From the NCBI GenBank assembly GCA_018334755.1, contig JAGXLI010000008.1, forward strand, positions 1-49,146: 49,146 nt of DNA. Reading direction: 5' to 3'. The notes under the pieces were generated by a model that was not told the origin of the DNA, did no database searches, and saw nothing but the letters and a program-made list of their open reading frames with translations. Positions 15,609-29,476 of this stretch are shown in pieces. The position numbers were made by a program, and so were the translations under genes. Origin of the DNA: Thermoplasmatota archaeon. Its GTDB lineage: Archaea; Thermoplasmatota; Thermoplasmata; Halarchaeoplasmatales; Halarchaeoplasmataceae. Within the stretch, counting starts at the first letter, position 1; each line of letters opens with the position of its first letter.

Positions 15609-15899
15609 CTATTCCGCCTTGAGAGAAAGTATGTTCGACTCTCCAGAATCCAAGATCGACATGATAGAGATAGCGAATGGTTTTCCTGCTGCTGAACCTA
15701 AAACTTGATTATTCCCTTCAAAATGATAGATGGAAACGCCTTCGAACTCATCATTCTCCTTCATCTGATCGTCAGGACAGTTAGAAGCAACTATCAGCAG
15801 ATCGCAATCATCATCTTCGAGATTCTTATAGGCCTCTTTTAAGCCGAAGTCTACTTTACCTGTATTGACGGCCACTCTGATCTCTCTCTTTATTTCCAT
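15609..15899 (-). CDS. rpl30e: Ribosomal protein L30e
   Basis: A 96-residue kink-turn-binding protein of the L7Ae/L30e fold. VAVNTGKVDFGLKEAYKNL at the start, LLIVASNCPDD in the middle, and the GNNQVLGSAAGKPFAISIMSI-type C-terminus identify it. It lies between rpoA'' (76-base gap) and nusA (3-base gap), the standard archaeal position. Confidence 0.95.
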   Translation of the reverse strand: MEIKREIRVAVNTGKVDFGLKEAYKNLEDDDCDLLIVASNCPDDQMKENDEFEGVSIYHFEGNNQVLGSAAGKPFAISIMSILDSGESNILSLKAE

Positions 15900-15975
15900 G
15901 CTCTTTCCTCCTTTATATACTCATCTCTTTCTTGTTCCATAAAACGCCTTCTATTTATGATTTTTTAAATGAGGC

Positions 15976-20104
<4,129 letters not shown>

Positions 20105-20108
<4 letters not shown>

Positions 20109-23100
20109 CTTTGATCCTCCACATTTAGCCGCATGGTTATACCAAGTGATCTTAACTCATCCATCAACAATTTGAAGGCGAAGCTAGTCTGTATCTGATG
20201 GACATCGGACTTTTCTCCACAAACGGGGCACCTCAACTCTCCATTGCTGTCCAACATGGCTATATGTCCACAGTCTGGATTTCCACAGACGTATTCAGTC
20301 GTGCCGTCCGATTGATCCAGAAGCCTGTCTTTTATAACCATGGCCGCGCCGTGACCGATAAGACAGTCTCGTTCCATCTCTCCGAATCTCAGACCTCCTT
20401 TTCGAGAACGGCCTTCTGTCGGCTGCCTCGTCAGTATCTGTACGGGTCCCCTCGATCTCATATGGAGCTTGCCAGAAACCATGTGGTGCAGCTTTTGATA
20501 ATAGATAACCCCGACGTATATCTCCGCTTCCAACATCTTACCCGTCTTTCCGTCGTAGAGTATCTCGGTCCCGTTCGGCTTGAATCCCGCCTTTTTCAGC
20601 GTGTCCTTGAGCGCGTCTTCACTTTCACCGCTGAAAGGTGTACCGTCGATGGTTCTACCCGCCAGTGAGCCCACTTTGCCTCCAAGCATCTCGAGCATAT
20701 GGGCGACGGTCATCCTGGAAGGCATAGCATGGGGGTTGACGATCATATCAGGTACGACTCCATCCTCGGTGAAGGGCAGATCTTCAGGTTCCACCATCTT
20801 CCCTATCACTCCTTTCTGACCGTGTCTCGAAGTGAATTTATCTCCAAGCTCTGGAACTCTCTGGTCCCTTATCTTAGTCTTGACCAATCGACTACCTCCT
20901 TCCGATTCGGTCAGCATAACGGAGTCGATCCAACCTTCTTCACGGGGTCTTACAGTCTCCGAAGTTTCTCTCCTCTTCTGAGGAGCCATCAGATCGGTAT
21001 CTTCCTCAAGGAATCTAGGCGGTGAAGTTTTACCGACTATGACTTCCTCTCCTTCAACTTTTGTCTCGGGATTGATGATACCGTCTTCGTCCAGTTTCCT
21101 GTACTGCTGGTCACTCCTAGCTCCTCGGACATCCGGATCCGGGATCTCAAATTTATCTTCCTGACCTCCGGGATATCTTCTCTCTTCAGTCGTATAAGTC
21201 CTGAAGAATGTAGAGCGAGCCAATGCTCTATCGACAGCTCCCCTGCTCATGATGAGAGCGTCCTCCATATTGTAACCGTGATAGGACATCACCGCCACGA
21301 CGAAATTTTGTCCCGCCGGTCTATCATTATAATTGACGAGATCCATCGTCTCGGTCTGGAGGAGTGATTTTTGAGGGTAGTGTAAAAGATGTTCCCTCGT
21401 ATCCGGCCTGTATCTATAATTGGAAGCATTAAGGCCAAGGGCCTGTTTCATCATGTTCGCGCCCATCGAACAGCGCGGAGCGGCGTTATGCTCAGCATAA
21501 GGTATGAGACCTGCTGAGCTGCCCAATATCAACAGCGGATCGACTTCCATGTGGGTATGGTCGTCAGTTATGTTCATCTCGGACTCCATCTCGCCCCCGC
21601 ACTTTCTACATTCCAGCTCTGCGGTATCTTCACCTTCTCCGACATTAAGCCACCTCACGTCCGCTTCTGAGAGCGGCTGATCACATTCATCACATACTTC
21701 AGGAATCTCAAAGGGATATAGAGCCACGTAAACGTCCTCTTCTTCTTCGGCATCTACCCATTCGATGTAACCTTCGTCGAAGAGAGAGTCCATACTTCTC
21801 TTTCCTTCTTGAATTTCTTCCATTATCTCCGTAGTAAGATTGAGACTCCCGTCTTCGACTATGACCAACGGCCTCCGGACTCTACCTTCGTCCGAGTTGA
21901 GGATGACCTCTCCCATCTTCTCATCGTATCTCACGTTCACCTGATCGGATAGGTCACTTTTTCTTCTAGCATCCTTTAGCTTTTTATTGAATTTATCAGG
22001 CTCCTCTGTGACACCGATTAGAGCGCCGTTGAGATAAACTTTGGTGGGAGATTCAGTTTCCGACTCCATCTCTTTCAAGCCGAGTTCAAAAAGTTTATCC
22101 TCTATCTGCTTGGGTTCTATCCCCTTTGAAACGTTGATCATCAAAGAGGAGTTCTTGACCAGCCCACAGTTTTGACCCTCGGGTGTTTGACTGGGACAGA
22201 GTCTACCCCAGTGTGTCGGGTGTAACTCTCTAGCTTCAAAATGGGGCTGGCTCCTGGAGAGAGGTGATTTCACCCTTCTGAGATGGCTGATGGTGGCCAT
22301 GTTTGACGTTCTATCCAGTAATTGAGATATACCCGTTCTTCCGCCTACCCAATTCCCAGTAGCCATCGCATGCTGTAATTTATTCGTCAACAGATCCGGC
22401 CTGATAGACGAGCGGATCCTCATATCTCCTTTCTTCCTATAATTTCTCTCTAATTGGTATTTCAGATCTTTTAGAAGGTTTACAACGGCGACTCTGAAAA
22501 GATCGGATAGAAGATCACCGGCAAGCTTGATCCTCTTGTTCGCATAATGATCTTTATCGTCAGTTTCCCTTTTATCCATCGACAGCTCGAGCACTTCCTT
22601 CGCCATCCTGCCGAGGAAATGTGCCTTCTTCATCCGATCCTCTTCTTTATCTCCTATGTGAGGGAGTAAGGACCTATCTAGGATAGATTCTATCTTTCTC
22701 TGCCTGTACTCTTCGGCTTGACCGGTCGCAAATTTTCTCTCGAGGTAAGCTAAAGCGTCCTGCTGGCTGTAAACGCCGTCAGGGGAGTATTCGTCCTCTT
22801 CCTGACACATCTCGATATTTGCATATACCACGCTGTTCATCTCGGGATCCGTGACTATCGAATCTCTTATCTCTTCGTCGCTCTCCATCCCGAGGGCTTT
22901 CATAAGTATAATTAGAGGTATATCTCCTTTAGCTGAAGGGACAGAGACGGCTATCAGTCCGTCTTTCTTCTTTTCCATCAGGGTCATCGCTCTGAACCCG
23001 TGGCGTTGGGAGAATATCTTCGCAACTTCCAGTTCCCTCCCATATTTTTCGTTTATCTCGCACATGACCCGGTTTGCAGCTAGATCCTCTACGGCCATCA

Positions 23101-23728
23101 AGCTCCTTTCTGTGCCTCCGACGATATAATATCCCTGGGGGTCTAGAGGGTCCTCTCCAAGGTCAGTTAACTTATCCTCATATGACTTTTCCATGTACTC
23201 TTTGCTCTCTATGTCCTCGTTCAGCACTTCTTCCATCGTATTATCGATGTTGTCGGGATGAAGGTTACAGATCTTGGAGCCTATCATCACGGGAATTTTT
23301 CCCACTGAGATCCACTCGGCTTCTTCTTCAACCCCTTCTCTTATCAGGCTGAATTTCATCTCTAGTTCGGCTTCGTAATGAAGGTCTCTCAGCCTAGCTT
23401 CCTGCGGTATCAGTTTGTGTTCCGACCCGCTGGCTTCTTTCACGGTGGGGCGCCTTATCCGTATCGTTGACTCTCTTTCATCTTCGATCTCTCCGTCTTC
23501 ATCTCTCTTCCTGCCCACTCTGATCTGGATATCTTTACCGTCTACTTTTTCGGGGTCGAGTTTTAGCTTACCCCAACCACCTTCGTCGAATCCGATCCTC
23601 AAGTTATCGACGATCTTCTGGGCTTTACTCTCCGGGTTATCCTCTGTCGGAAGAAAATCGTTGTAAGATTCCATGTGATGTCCGACGATATTCGCTTCCT
23701 CAAAGAAGGCCTCTACTAACTCTCTCAT
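20105..23728 (-). CDS. rpoB: RNA polymerase subunit B (unsplit)
   Basis: A 1207-residue second-largest polymerase subunit in one piece. The start MRELVEAFFEEANIVGHH aligns with the usual archaeal beginning. HWGRLCPSQTPEGQNCGLVKN, NYNDRPAGQNF-type residues, GDKFTSRHGQKGVIG and the C-terminal zinc ribbon (CGNPDCGH...CPVCGEKS) are all present. Methanogens and haloarchaea usually split this gene in two, so the intact form is a taxonomic clue. It starts 25 bases after rpoH. Confidence 0.98.
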
Positions 23729-23753
23729 AGTTCATGCTCCTTCAAATATTATT

Positions 23754-24026
23754 TCATTCTCGTTTGACTACCAAGCGGTAAGCCGTCGCGATGCCGGCCG
23801 TTCTGCTTTTCCTCTTTACCTCGACCACTCTACCCACGTTTATATCCCCATGGACCTTCTCCAGATGTTTAATAGCTGGATCCGACTTCAATATCTTTGG
23901 AAGATTTTCTTTCCCCACGTCGAGTTCTTCCAATGTCTCCTTTTCTTCTTCTCTAGATAAAAGTCGATGGTCTGGAACGAGCCCGTGCTTCAATACATTT
24001 ATTTCTTCCTTTTCTGCGCTACCCAT
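23754..24026 (-). CDS. rpoH: RNA polymerase subunit H (RPB5-like)
   Basis: A 90-residue protein equivalent to the C-terminal domain of eukaryotic RPB5. LVPDHRLLSREEEKETLEEL and LPKILKSDPAIKHL followed by GDINVGRVVEVKRKS are the family signature. It is the first protein gene of the polymerase operon and lies 76 bases downstream of the tRNA-Lys gene in the same direction, so the two may share a transcript. Confidence 0.96.
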   Translation of the reverse strand: MGSAEKEEINVLKHGLVPDHRLLSREEEKETLEELDVGKENLPKILKSDPAIKHLEKVHGDINVGRVVEVKRKSRTAGIATAYRLVVKRE

Positions 24027-24116
24027 GTTTTATTCCCCGCGATTATTTCTTTTTTTTTACAGAGATACGATAGGCTGTTTTCCTTAAGAGGAGGGAGTCG
24101 GACGGGCCTGTGGGGA

Positions 24117-24146
24117 TTTCCGATAACCGCCTTTCGGCAATTCATT
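24117..24146 (-). other. tRNA intron 2, in the T-loop
   Basis: About 30 bases interrupt the T-loop between TTCGAA and T. It can form a 7-bp stem (AATTGCC/GGCGGTT) closed by a GAAA tetraloop. The exact ends slide within runs of A, so the bulge-helix-bulge cannot be fixed by eye. Confidence 0.8.
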
Positions 24147-24185
24147 TTCGAACCCCAGGCCACCTGGTTAAAAGCCAGGTGCTCT

Positions 24186-24216
24186 ATCCAGGGAAAGAGC
24201 ATAAGATCTCTTTCCT
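24186..24216 (-). other. tRNA intron 1, in the D-loop
   Basis: About 31 bases fold into an 8-bp stem (GGAAAGAG/CTCTTTCC). Next to it a four-base-pair helix CCAG/CTGG is flanked by 3-base bulges GGA and ATA on opposite strands, the canonical bulge-helix-bulge cut by archaeal splicing endonuclease. Removal leaves D-loop AGCCAGGGA. Confidence 0.82.
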
Positions 24217-24284
24217 CCCTGGCTGAGCTACAGGCCCATCAAGAGCGATCTTCAAATAGCAAATACGCAGTTAATAGCATCATC

Positions 24285-24294
24285 TATTTAAATG
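24285..24294 (-). promoter_or_regulatory. TATA-like box before tRNA-Lys
   Basis: An ATTTAAAT core lies about 50 bases upstream of the tRNA 5' end on the minus strand. It is the best promoter candidate for the tRNA and possibly the polymerase operon. Between it and the gyaR-like start at 24464 I see only promoter-type AT-rich sequence. Confidence 0.45.
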
Positions 24295-24463
24295 TGTTCA
24301 TGTCTCAGTTTTCTATCACAGATGGACGGAAGTGAGAAATTTTCGTTTAACGAGACTTGCACCTCCCGCACAAACCGACATAAAAGATAAAGGATATAAT
24401 ACTTTCGGGGATAAGTAAGGAATCCAAAAATAGTTATAGGATATGTAAATTTACCCTCTAACG

Positions 24464-25435
24464 ATGGATGTTTTCGTAAGCAGAGAGATACCCGAACCCG
24501 GCTTGAAAAAGCTCAGGAAGAGGTATGAAGTTCAAGTGAGTAAAAAACCTCGGAATCTCACAAAAGAAGAGTTGGTGGAGAATGTTGCCGGTAAGGACGC
24601 TCTGCTCTGTCTGTTGACCGATACGATTGATCGGGATGTTATAAAGGCCGGAGATGAATTGAAGGTCATATCGAATTACGCAGTAGGTTACGACAACATA
24701 GACGTTAAAGCGGCCACGGAAAGAAACATCGCGGTCACGAATACACCTGGGGTTCTAACAGAAGCGACGGCTGAACTGGCCGTTTCTCTGATGCTTTCAG
24801 CGGCCAGAAACGTGGTCGAAGGAGATAAATTCGTGAGAGAGGACCGTTTCGAAGGATGGGACCCGACCTTGATGCTGGGGCACGAACTTCATGAAAAAAC
24901 GTTGGGGATAATCGGTATGGGTAACATCGGGAGAAAAGTCGCCCAGATATGCAAAGGTTTTGAGATGGACATACTCTATCACAGCAGGACTAGAAAAGAA
25001 AAGGTGGAAGAAAAGATAGGGGCGGAGTACACCGATATAGAATCTCTTTTATCCAAGGCCGATTTTGTTTCACTACACGTCCCTTTGACCGATGAGACCG
25101 AAAAGATGATAGGACCGAAAGAATTGGAGATGATGAAGGAAGACGCCTATCTGATCAATACGGCTAGAGGCGGAGTCGTGGACGAGGAAGTTCTGATAGA
25201 TTTTTTAGAAGAGGAAAAGATAGCCGGAGCTGGCATAGATGTTTATGCCGATGAACCTTCCAATGCAAATCCCGGTTACTATGATCTAAACAACGTGGTC
25301 TTGACACCACACCTCGGGAGCGCTACTCACAGAGCTAGAGAAGGTATGGCTACTATGGCTGCGGACAATCTGATAGATGTTTTAGAAGGAAGGAGACCGG
25401 ACCATATCGTAAATCCGGAAGTACTAGATAATTGA
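24464..25435 (+). CDS. D-2-hydroxyacid dehydrogenase, glyoxylate reductase-like
   Basis: A 323-residue NAD(P)-dependent dehydrogenase. GIIGMGNIGRKVAQI is the Rossmann loop. The catalytic Arg lies in NTARGG, Glu in DVYADEP and His in TPHLGSAT. YAVGYDNIDVKAA and NTPGVLTEATAE match archaeal glyoxylate/hydroxypyruvate reductases better than SerA, and no ACT domain is present. It precedes an aminotransferase by 54 bases, so together they could interconvert glyoxylate, glycine, serine or related oxo-acids. Confidence 0.9.
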   Translation: MDVFVSREIPEPGLKKLRKRYEVQVSKKPRNLTKEELVENVAGKDALLCLLTDTIDRDVIKAGDELKVISNYAVGYDNIDVKAATERNIAVTNTPGVLTEATAELAVSLMLSAARNVVEGDKFVREDRFEGWDPTLMLGHELHEKTLGIIGMGNIGRKVAQICKGFEMDILYHSRTRKEKVEEKIGAEYTDIESLLSKADFVSLHVPLTDETEKMIGPKELEMMKEDAYLINTARGGVVDEEVLIDFLEEEKIAGAGIDVYADEPSNANPGYYDLNNVVLTPHLGSATHRAREGMATMAADNLIDVLEGRRPDHIVNPEVLDN

Positions 25436-25489
25436 TTTTTGAGACTCCTGTAAAAACCAAAACCAAAAAAACAAAAAAGAGGACATATC

Positions 25490-26629
25490 ATGTTTTCTGA
25501 AAGAGTTAGTAAAGTCGAACTGAGTGGGATAAGGAAATTCTTTGAGATGGCCGATGAGAATACGATCAACCTCGGGATAGGTCAGCCTGATTTTCAACCG
25601 CCAAGAAGTGCGATCGAAGCTTATCGAGACGCGATGTTGAACGGGCATAACGGGTATGGATCCACGTCGGGATTGGTAGAATTAAGAGAGGAGATAGCTA
25701 AGGAATATTCAAAGTACAGACCCGGCCTGACCAAAGACAACGTTTTGATACACACGGGAGCTACCCAGGGCTTGAAGATCATAACCGAATCTCTAGTCGA
25801 TGATCATATAGAAGTCCTCTGTCCGCAGCCCGGATTCGTCCTCTACGAGGCGCAGGTCCGACTCGCCGGAGGGAACACCATCTCCTATCCCTTAAAGAAA
25901 GAAAATGATTTCATCCCCACTCTTGAAGATCTGGAGGAAAGAAGGACACCTAACACAAAGGCCATGATAGTCAACTCTCCTTCAAACCCCTCTGGAGCTG
26001 TTTATCCGGACGACAGGATAAAGGAGATGGTGGATTGGGCTAAAGAGCACGATATCGTGGTCATCTCCGACGAGGTATACGAAAAATTGGTCTATGGTGA
26101 AGACCACAAATCCTTCTTGGGAAAGGGCGACAATGTAGTGATGGTTAACTCATTTTCAAAGAGGTTCGCTATGACCGGATGGAGGATCGGATTTTCGATC
26201 GCTAGAGAAGACTGGATAAAGAAGTTAGGAAAGATCAATTATTACAACATCGCCTGTCCTCCTAACCCGACTCAGCATGCGGCACTTCATGCCTTGAGAA
26301 ATGAAAGTGATTTCGTCGAAAAGATGTATGATACTTTCCTAAAAAGGAGAGATATTATCGTAGATCGTTTGAATCAGATCGAGGGATTCGATTGCATGAT
26401 GCCTAAGGGAGCTTTCTATGTGTTCCCCAGATATAGTTTCGATATGGGAGCCGAGGAGCTGGCTAAGAAGATACTGGAAAACGGCGTTTTAGCAGTTCCA
26501 GGGACCGCTTTCGGGCCCGCCGGAAAGGGACATATCCGCTTTTCATACGCAAATTCAAAAGAAAATATAAATAAAGCCTTGGATATCATCGAAGACGCTG
26601 CGGCAGATTGGAAGATTGACGATGGCTGA
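25490..26629 (+). CDS. PLP-dependent aminotransferase, class I/II
   Basis: A 379-residue fold-type I aminotransferase. INLGIGQPDFQPP, the NSPSNPSGAVY loop, ISDEVYEKLVYG with the cofactor-contacting Asp and Tyr, the Schiff-base Lys in SFSKRFAMTGWRIGF, and the substrate-carboxylate Arg in HIRFSYA are all present. It resembles archaeal aspartate/aromatic aminotransferases; substrate is uncertain. The stop overlaps the start of the next gene by 8 bases. Confidence 0.93.
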   Translation: MFSERVSKVELSGIRKFFEMADENTINLGIGQPDFQPPRSAIEAYRDAMLNGHNGYGSTSGLVELREEIAKEYSKYRPGLTKDNVLIHTGATQGLKIITESLVDDHIEVLCPQPGFVLYEAQVRLAGGNTISYPLKKENDFIPTLEDLEERRTPNTKAMIVNSPSNPSGAVYPDDRIKEMVDWAKEHDIVVISDEVYEKLVYGEDHKSFLGKGDNVVMVNSFSKRFAMTGWRIGFSIAREDWIKKLGKINYYNIACPPNPTQHAALHALRNESDFVEKMYDTFLKRRDIIVDRLNQIEGFDCMMPKGAFYVFPRYSFDMGAEELAKKILENGVLAVPGTAFGPAGKGHIRFSYANSKENINKALDIIEDAAADWKIDDG

Positions 26630-27791
26630 TATCCTACAACTGTGTATAAGATATCCACCGGCCCCTGGAGGAGCGGAAACCCACGTCAGCTCTCTAACGA
26701 GTTCTCTTGTTGAACTAGGTCATTCTGTGTCAGTGTATACTTCAGATCTTTACAAAGAATTTCCCTTCACTAGACTTGAGGAGGAAGAGAAGAAAAAGAT
26801 CCCAGTAAAAAGGCACCGCGCTTATTCCCTGAAAGGGGACCTCCACTACGTTTTTTTTCCTTCACTCTTGAGATCGCTGTTGAGTGAAGATTTCGATCTC
26901 TACCATGCTCATTCTTACGGTTACTTTCACATGAACGTCGCATCTTTTTATAAAAATCTGAAAGACAAACCGTTAGTCATCACGCCGCATTTTCATCCGG
27001 AATGGAGCATGTGGGGCGGAAAGAAAAGGAAGAAGATAAGAAAACTGTATGATTCCTGCATAGCTCAATCCGTCATGGATTCGGCCGAAAGGATCATAGG
27101 TGTAACAAGGAACGAGATAGACCTTCTCTCTGAAAGATTGGACATCCCTGAAGAGAAAGTAGAAATAATACCGAACGGGATCGATCCTGAAGATTTCGAC
27201 CCTATGCCGGAGGGTTCGACCTTCAAACAGAGATATGATGTTGAGAGCCCAATGGTCCTTTACACCGGGAGACTCGCGAGTAACAAAGGTCTGATGGATC
27301 TCGTAGAGGCTATGCCGGCAGTTTTAAAGGAAGATCCAGACACCACTTTTGTACTCGTGGGTGAAGATGAAGGGATGAAAGAGCAGATCAAAAAAAGGGC
27401 ACATGAACTCGACGTCGAGGACTCTTTGATCATCACCGGTTACATAGAGGATTACGATGTCTTCAAAGCAGCTTATGCGGCCGCTGACGTCTATGTATTA
27501 CCTTCAGAATACGAGGCCTTCGGTATAGTGCTCCTCGAAGCCATGATGTGTGAAACGCCCTGTATAGGTACAGATGTCGGCGGCGTTCCCGAGGTGATAG
27601 ATGAAGATGAGACCGGATTTATCGTAGAGTACGGCGATCCGAAAAAACTTTCCTCTAATATATTGACTTTGCTTCGGAATCCTCGGATGAGGAAGGAGAT
27701 GGGGGAAAAGGGCAGAAAAAAAGTCTTGGAAAATTTCACCTGGAAGAAAGTGGCAGAGGAAGTCGAGAGAGTCTATGAGGAGTTGATATGA
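26622..27791 (+). CDS. Glycosyltransferase, GT4 family
   Basis: A cytosolic GT-B-fold transferase of 389 residues. RYPPAPGGAETHVSSL near the N-terminus is the glycine-rich donor/acceptor loop. NGIDPEDF, LYTGRLASNKGLMDL and SEYEAFGIVLLEAMMCETP (EX7E-like) are standard GT4 motifs. The track start (TTG at 26616) is two codons early; ATG 26622 overlapping the aminotransferase stop is more likely. It is the first gene of the glycan island and converges with another GT4 gene. Confidence 0.92.
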   Translation: MADILQLCIRYPPAPGGAETHVSSLTSSLVELGHSVSVYTSDLYKEFPFTRLEEEEKKKIPVKRHRAYSLKGDLHYVFFPSLLRSLLSEDFDLYHAHSYGYFHMNVASFYKNLKDKPLVITPHFHPEWSMWGGKKRKKIRKLYDSCIAQSVMDSAERIIGVTRNEIDLLSERLDIPEEKVEIIPNGIDPEDFDPMPEGSTFKQRYDVESPMVLYTGRLASNKGLMDLVEAMPAVLKEDPDTTFVLVGEDEGMKEQIKKRAHELDVEDSLIITGYIEDYDVFKAAYAAADVYVLPSEYEAFGIVLLEAMMCETPCIGTDVGGVPEVIDEDETGFIVEYGDPKKLSSNILTLLRNPRMRKEMGEKGRKKVLENFTWKKVAEEVERVYEELI

Positions 27792-27798
27792 TATTGTT

Positions 27799-28941
27799 TT
27801 AACTGTGGCTCTCCAAAGCTTTTTTGTAAACATCCACCAGCTTTTCGGTCGATTTTTTCCAAGTATATTCATCCAAGATCTTCTGTCTCGCCTTCTTACC
27901 CATGTCCTCGAGATCTCTTTTGAATGCCTCTGATGCATTTTCAGCAAGTATCTCTGGATCCCCTGGTTTGGATAATATGGCGGTATCTTCAGATAATATC
28001 TCTCTGAGGGACGGAAGATCGGAGGTCAAAACAGGTTTTTCACAGGCCATGTATTCAAACACCTTGAAAGGAGAGAACCCATAATCCACGTCCGGATATG
28101 GCGCTACACATATATCTGCCAGATTGATGTATTTCGGTACTTCCTTGTATGGAACCTTCCCGGTGAAAACTACCTCATCTCCTGCTTTTTTCCTATATCT
28201 CTTTACGTCTTTTTGGTCACCACCGACTATAACCGCTTTAAAATCAGGATATTCTTTTTTGATCACCGGTGTAGCCTTCAATAACGTATCTACCCCATGC
28301 CAAGGACCCAGTTTCCCAACGAAAACCATAGTTTTTCCTTGTAGATCGTATTTCCCTTTCAAAAGATCATCTTCATCCATGGGCTTGAATCTTTCCGGAT
28401 CGACCCCGTTTGGAACCACATCTATTCTCGTGGGATCACCGCCCCAAGATTCCGCTATTATTTTTTTTAACGTCTCTGAAACTGTGAAACTCCTGTCAGT
28501 TTTATCGATCAGTTCTCTACAGAACCTTTTAGAATGGCTATGTAAAAAGGGTAATTTCAGATAATTAGAATGCCTGTGTTCCATCTCTATCCAATCATCA
28601 TCTATCTGTAAAACCACTGGTAAGTCGTATTTGTCTGCCAATTTTGTAGCGATGCCGCCGAATAGGTATCCCCTATCATGGACCACATCGTAATCATTAT
28701 CCCTCAATAATCTTTTCAGTTTGGATCTGGAATCGATATTAAAAAATAGTCTAGCGAGGGGGACTTCTTTGGAAAATACCTTTTCAATATCGATATCCGT
28801 TTTGCCCTTCCCCTCCCTGGCCAATATATCGACCTGATGCCCCATCTCGATCAAATTTTCATAAAACTCCATCTGATGGATGCTTTGGGCCATCTTTGCC
28901 GGTATACGGACACTCGGACAGGACATCAGAATTCTCATCAC
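27799..28941 (-). CDS. Glycosyltransferase, GT4 family
   Basis: A 380-residue GT-B-fold transferase. PNGVDPERFKPM, FVGKLGPWHGVDTLLKA and YGFSPFKVFEYMACEKPVL are the conserved GT4 blocks, and the N-terminal acceptor half contains HDRGYLFGG. It ends seven bases from the convergent GT4 gene. The ATG (28941) follows ATATCACC-type sequence with no strong ribosome-binding site, so the transcript may be leaderless. Confidence 0.92.
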   Translation of the reverse strand: MMRILMSCPSVRIPAKMAQSIHQMEFYENLIEMGHQVDILAREGKGKTDIDIEKVFSKEVPLARLFFNIDSRSKLKRLLRDNDYDVVHDRGYLFGGIATKLADKYDLPVVLQIDDDWIEMEHRHSNYLKLPFLHSHSKRFCRELIDKTDRSFTVSETLKKIIAESWGGDPTRIDVVPNGVDPERFKPMDEDDLLKGKYDLQGKTMVFVGKLGPWHGVDTLLKATPVIKKEYPDFKAVIVGGDQKDVKRYRKKAGDEVVFTGKVPYKEVPKYINLADICVAPYPDVDYGFSPFKVFEYMACEKPVLTSDLPSLREILSEDTAILSKPGDPEILAENASEAFKRDLEDMGKKARQKILDEYTWKKSTEKLVDVYKKALESHS

Positions 28942-29476
28942 TGCCCCATATCACCAGATAGAAATTAAAGTTTTTGTTGACTATTATATTTTTCATAGAT
29001 GTACCCATAATGGGTGAGAGCTTCTCGATCCATTTCATGCAAATCATCCCAATTTTTTCTGTAAATTTATTTCCTTTAGCTTTACTTTTTATATGCTTTA
29101 TAATTTTCAGGCGGTGGGATCTAGTATTTGAGATTTAGGATATACCTCTTCTAATCATTATATCTCTTTGGATAGTTTTGAGTTAATAAATAAATACAAT
29201 CGCATCTCTAGAGCGATGAAAAACAGTGATATCCCTTACAAAAGACTGATGATATCCATTTCCATAAACACTGTCTTCGAACCCTCAATCGCCACTTGAA
29301 ATCAAGTTTTGATTGAAACAAAGTTTTTCTAATTAGGGAAAGCTCAGATTTCATTTTCTAAATTCAAGAGCAGGATTTTTATATATGAGAGGTTTTCTAA
29401 TAATCCAACTAAAAAGGACTGAGATCGATCTGATCGGGCGGAAGTTCATAAATGATGGTAACAGAGGTGAGAAAAG
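28942..29476. other. AT-rich intergenic region
   Basis: More than 500 bases without a supportable gene. It is AT-rich with several small inverted repeats (for example AATCAAGTTTTGATT near 29300) and the promoter for the following membrane gene near 29380. A TTCGAA segment near 29279 resembles a T-loop but no tRNA can be folded around it. It could hold an unrecognised small RNA or decayed sequence. Confidence 0.5.
29376..29385 (+). promoter_or_regulatory. TATA box of the GT-C-like gene
   Basis: TTTTTATATA lies about 95 bases upstream of the proposed start, with no other gene between. It implies a leader of roughly 65-70 bases, unusually long for this window. Confidence 0.5.

Larger units (their letters stand above)
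24103..24237 (-). tRNA. tRNA-Lys (TTT) with two introns
   Basis: A cloverleaf is clear once two insertions are removed. Acceptor arms GGGCCTG and CAGGCCC, D-stem GCTC/GAGC, anticodon stem CCTGG/CCAGG with loop CTTTTAA (anticodon TTT), variable loop TGGCC, T-stem TGGGG/CCCCA with loop TTCGAAT, discriminator G. CCA is not encoded. About 31 extra bases lie in the D-loop (24186-24216) and about 30 in the T-loop (24117-24146). The anticodon-loop site usual for archaeal introns is uninterrupted. Confidence 0.93.

Noticed and set aside
29270-29300. tRNA-like T-loop (TTCGAA) in the long intergenic region
   Set aside because: No matching T-stem, acceptor stem or anticodon arm can be formed around it.
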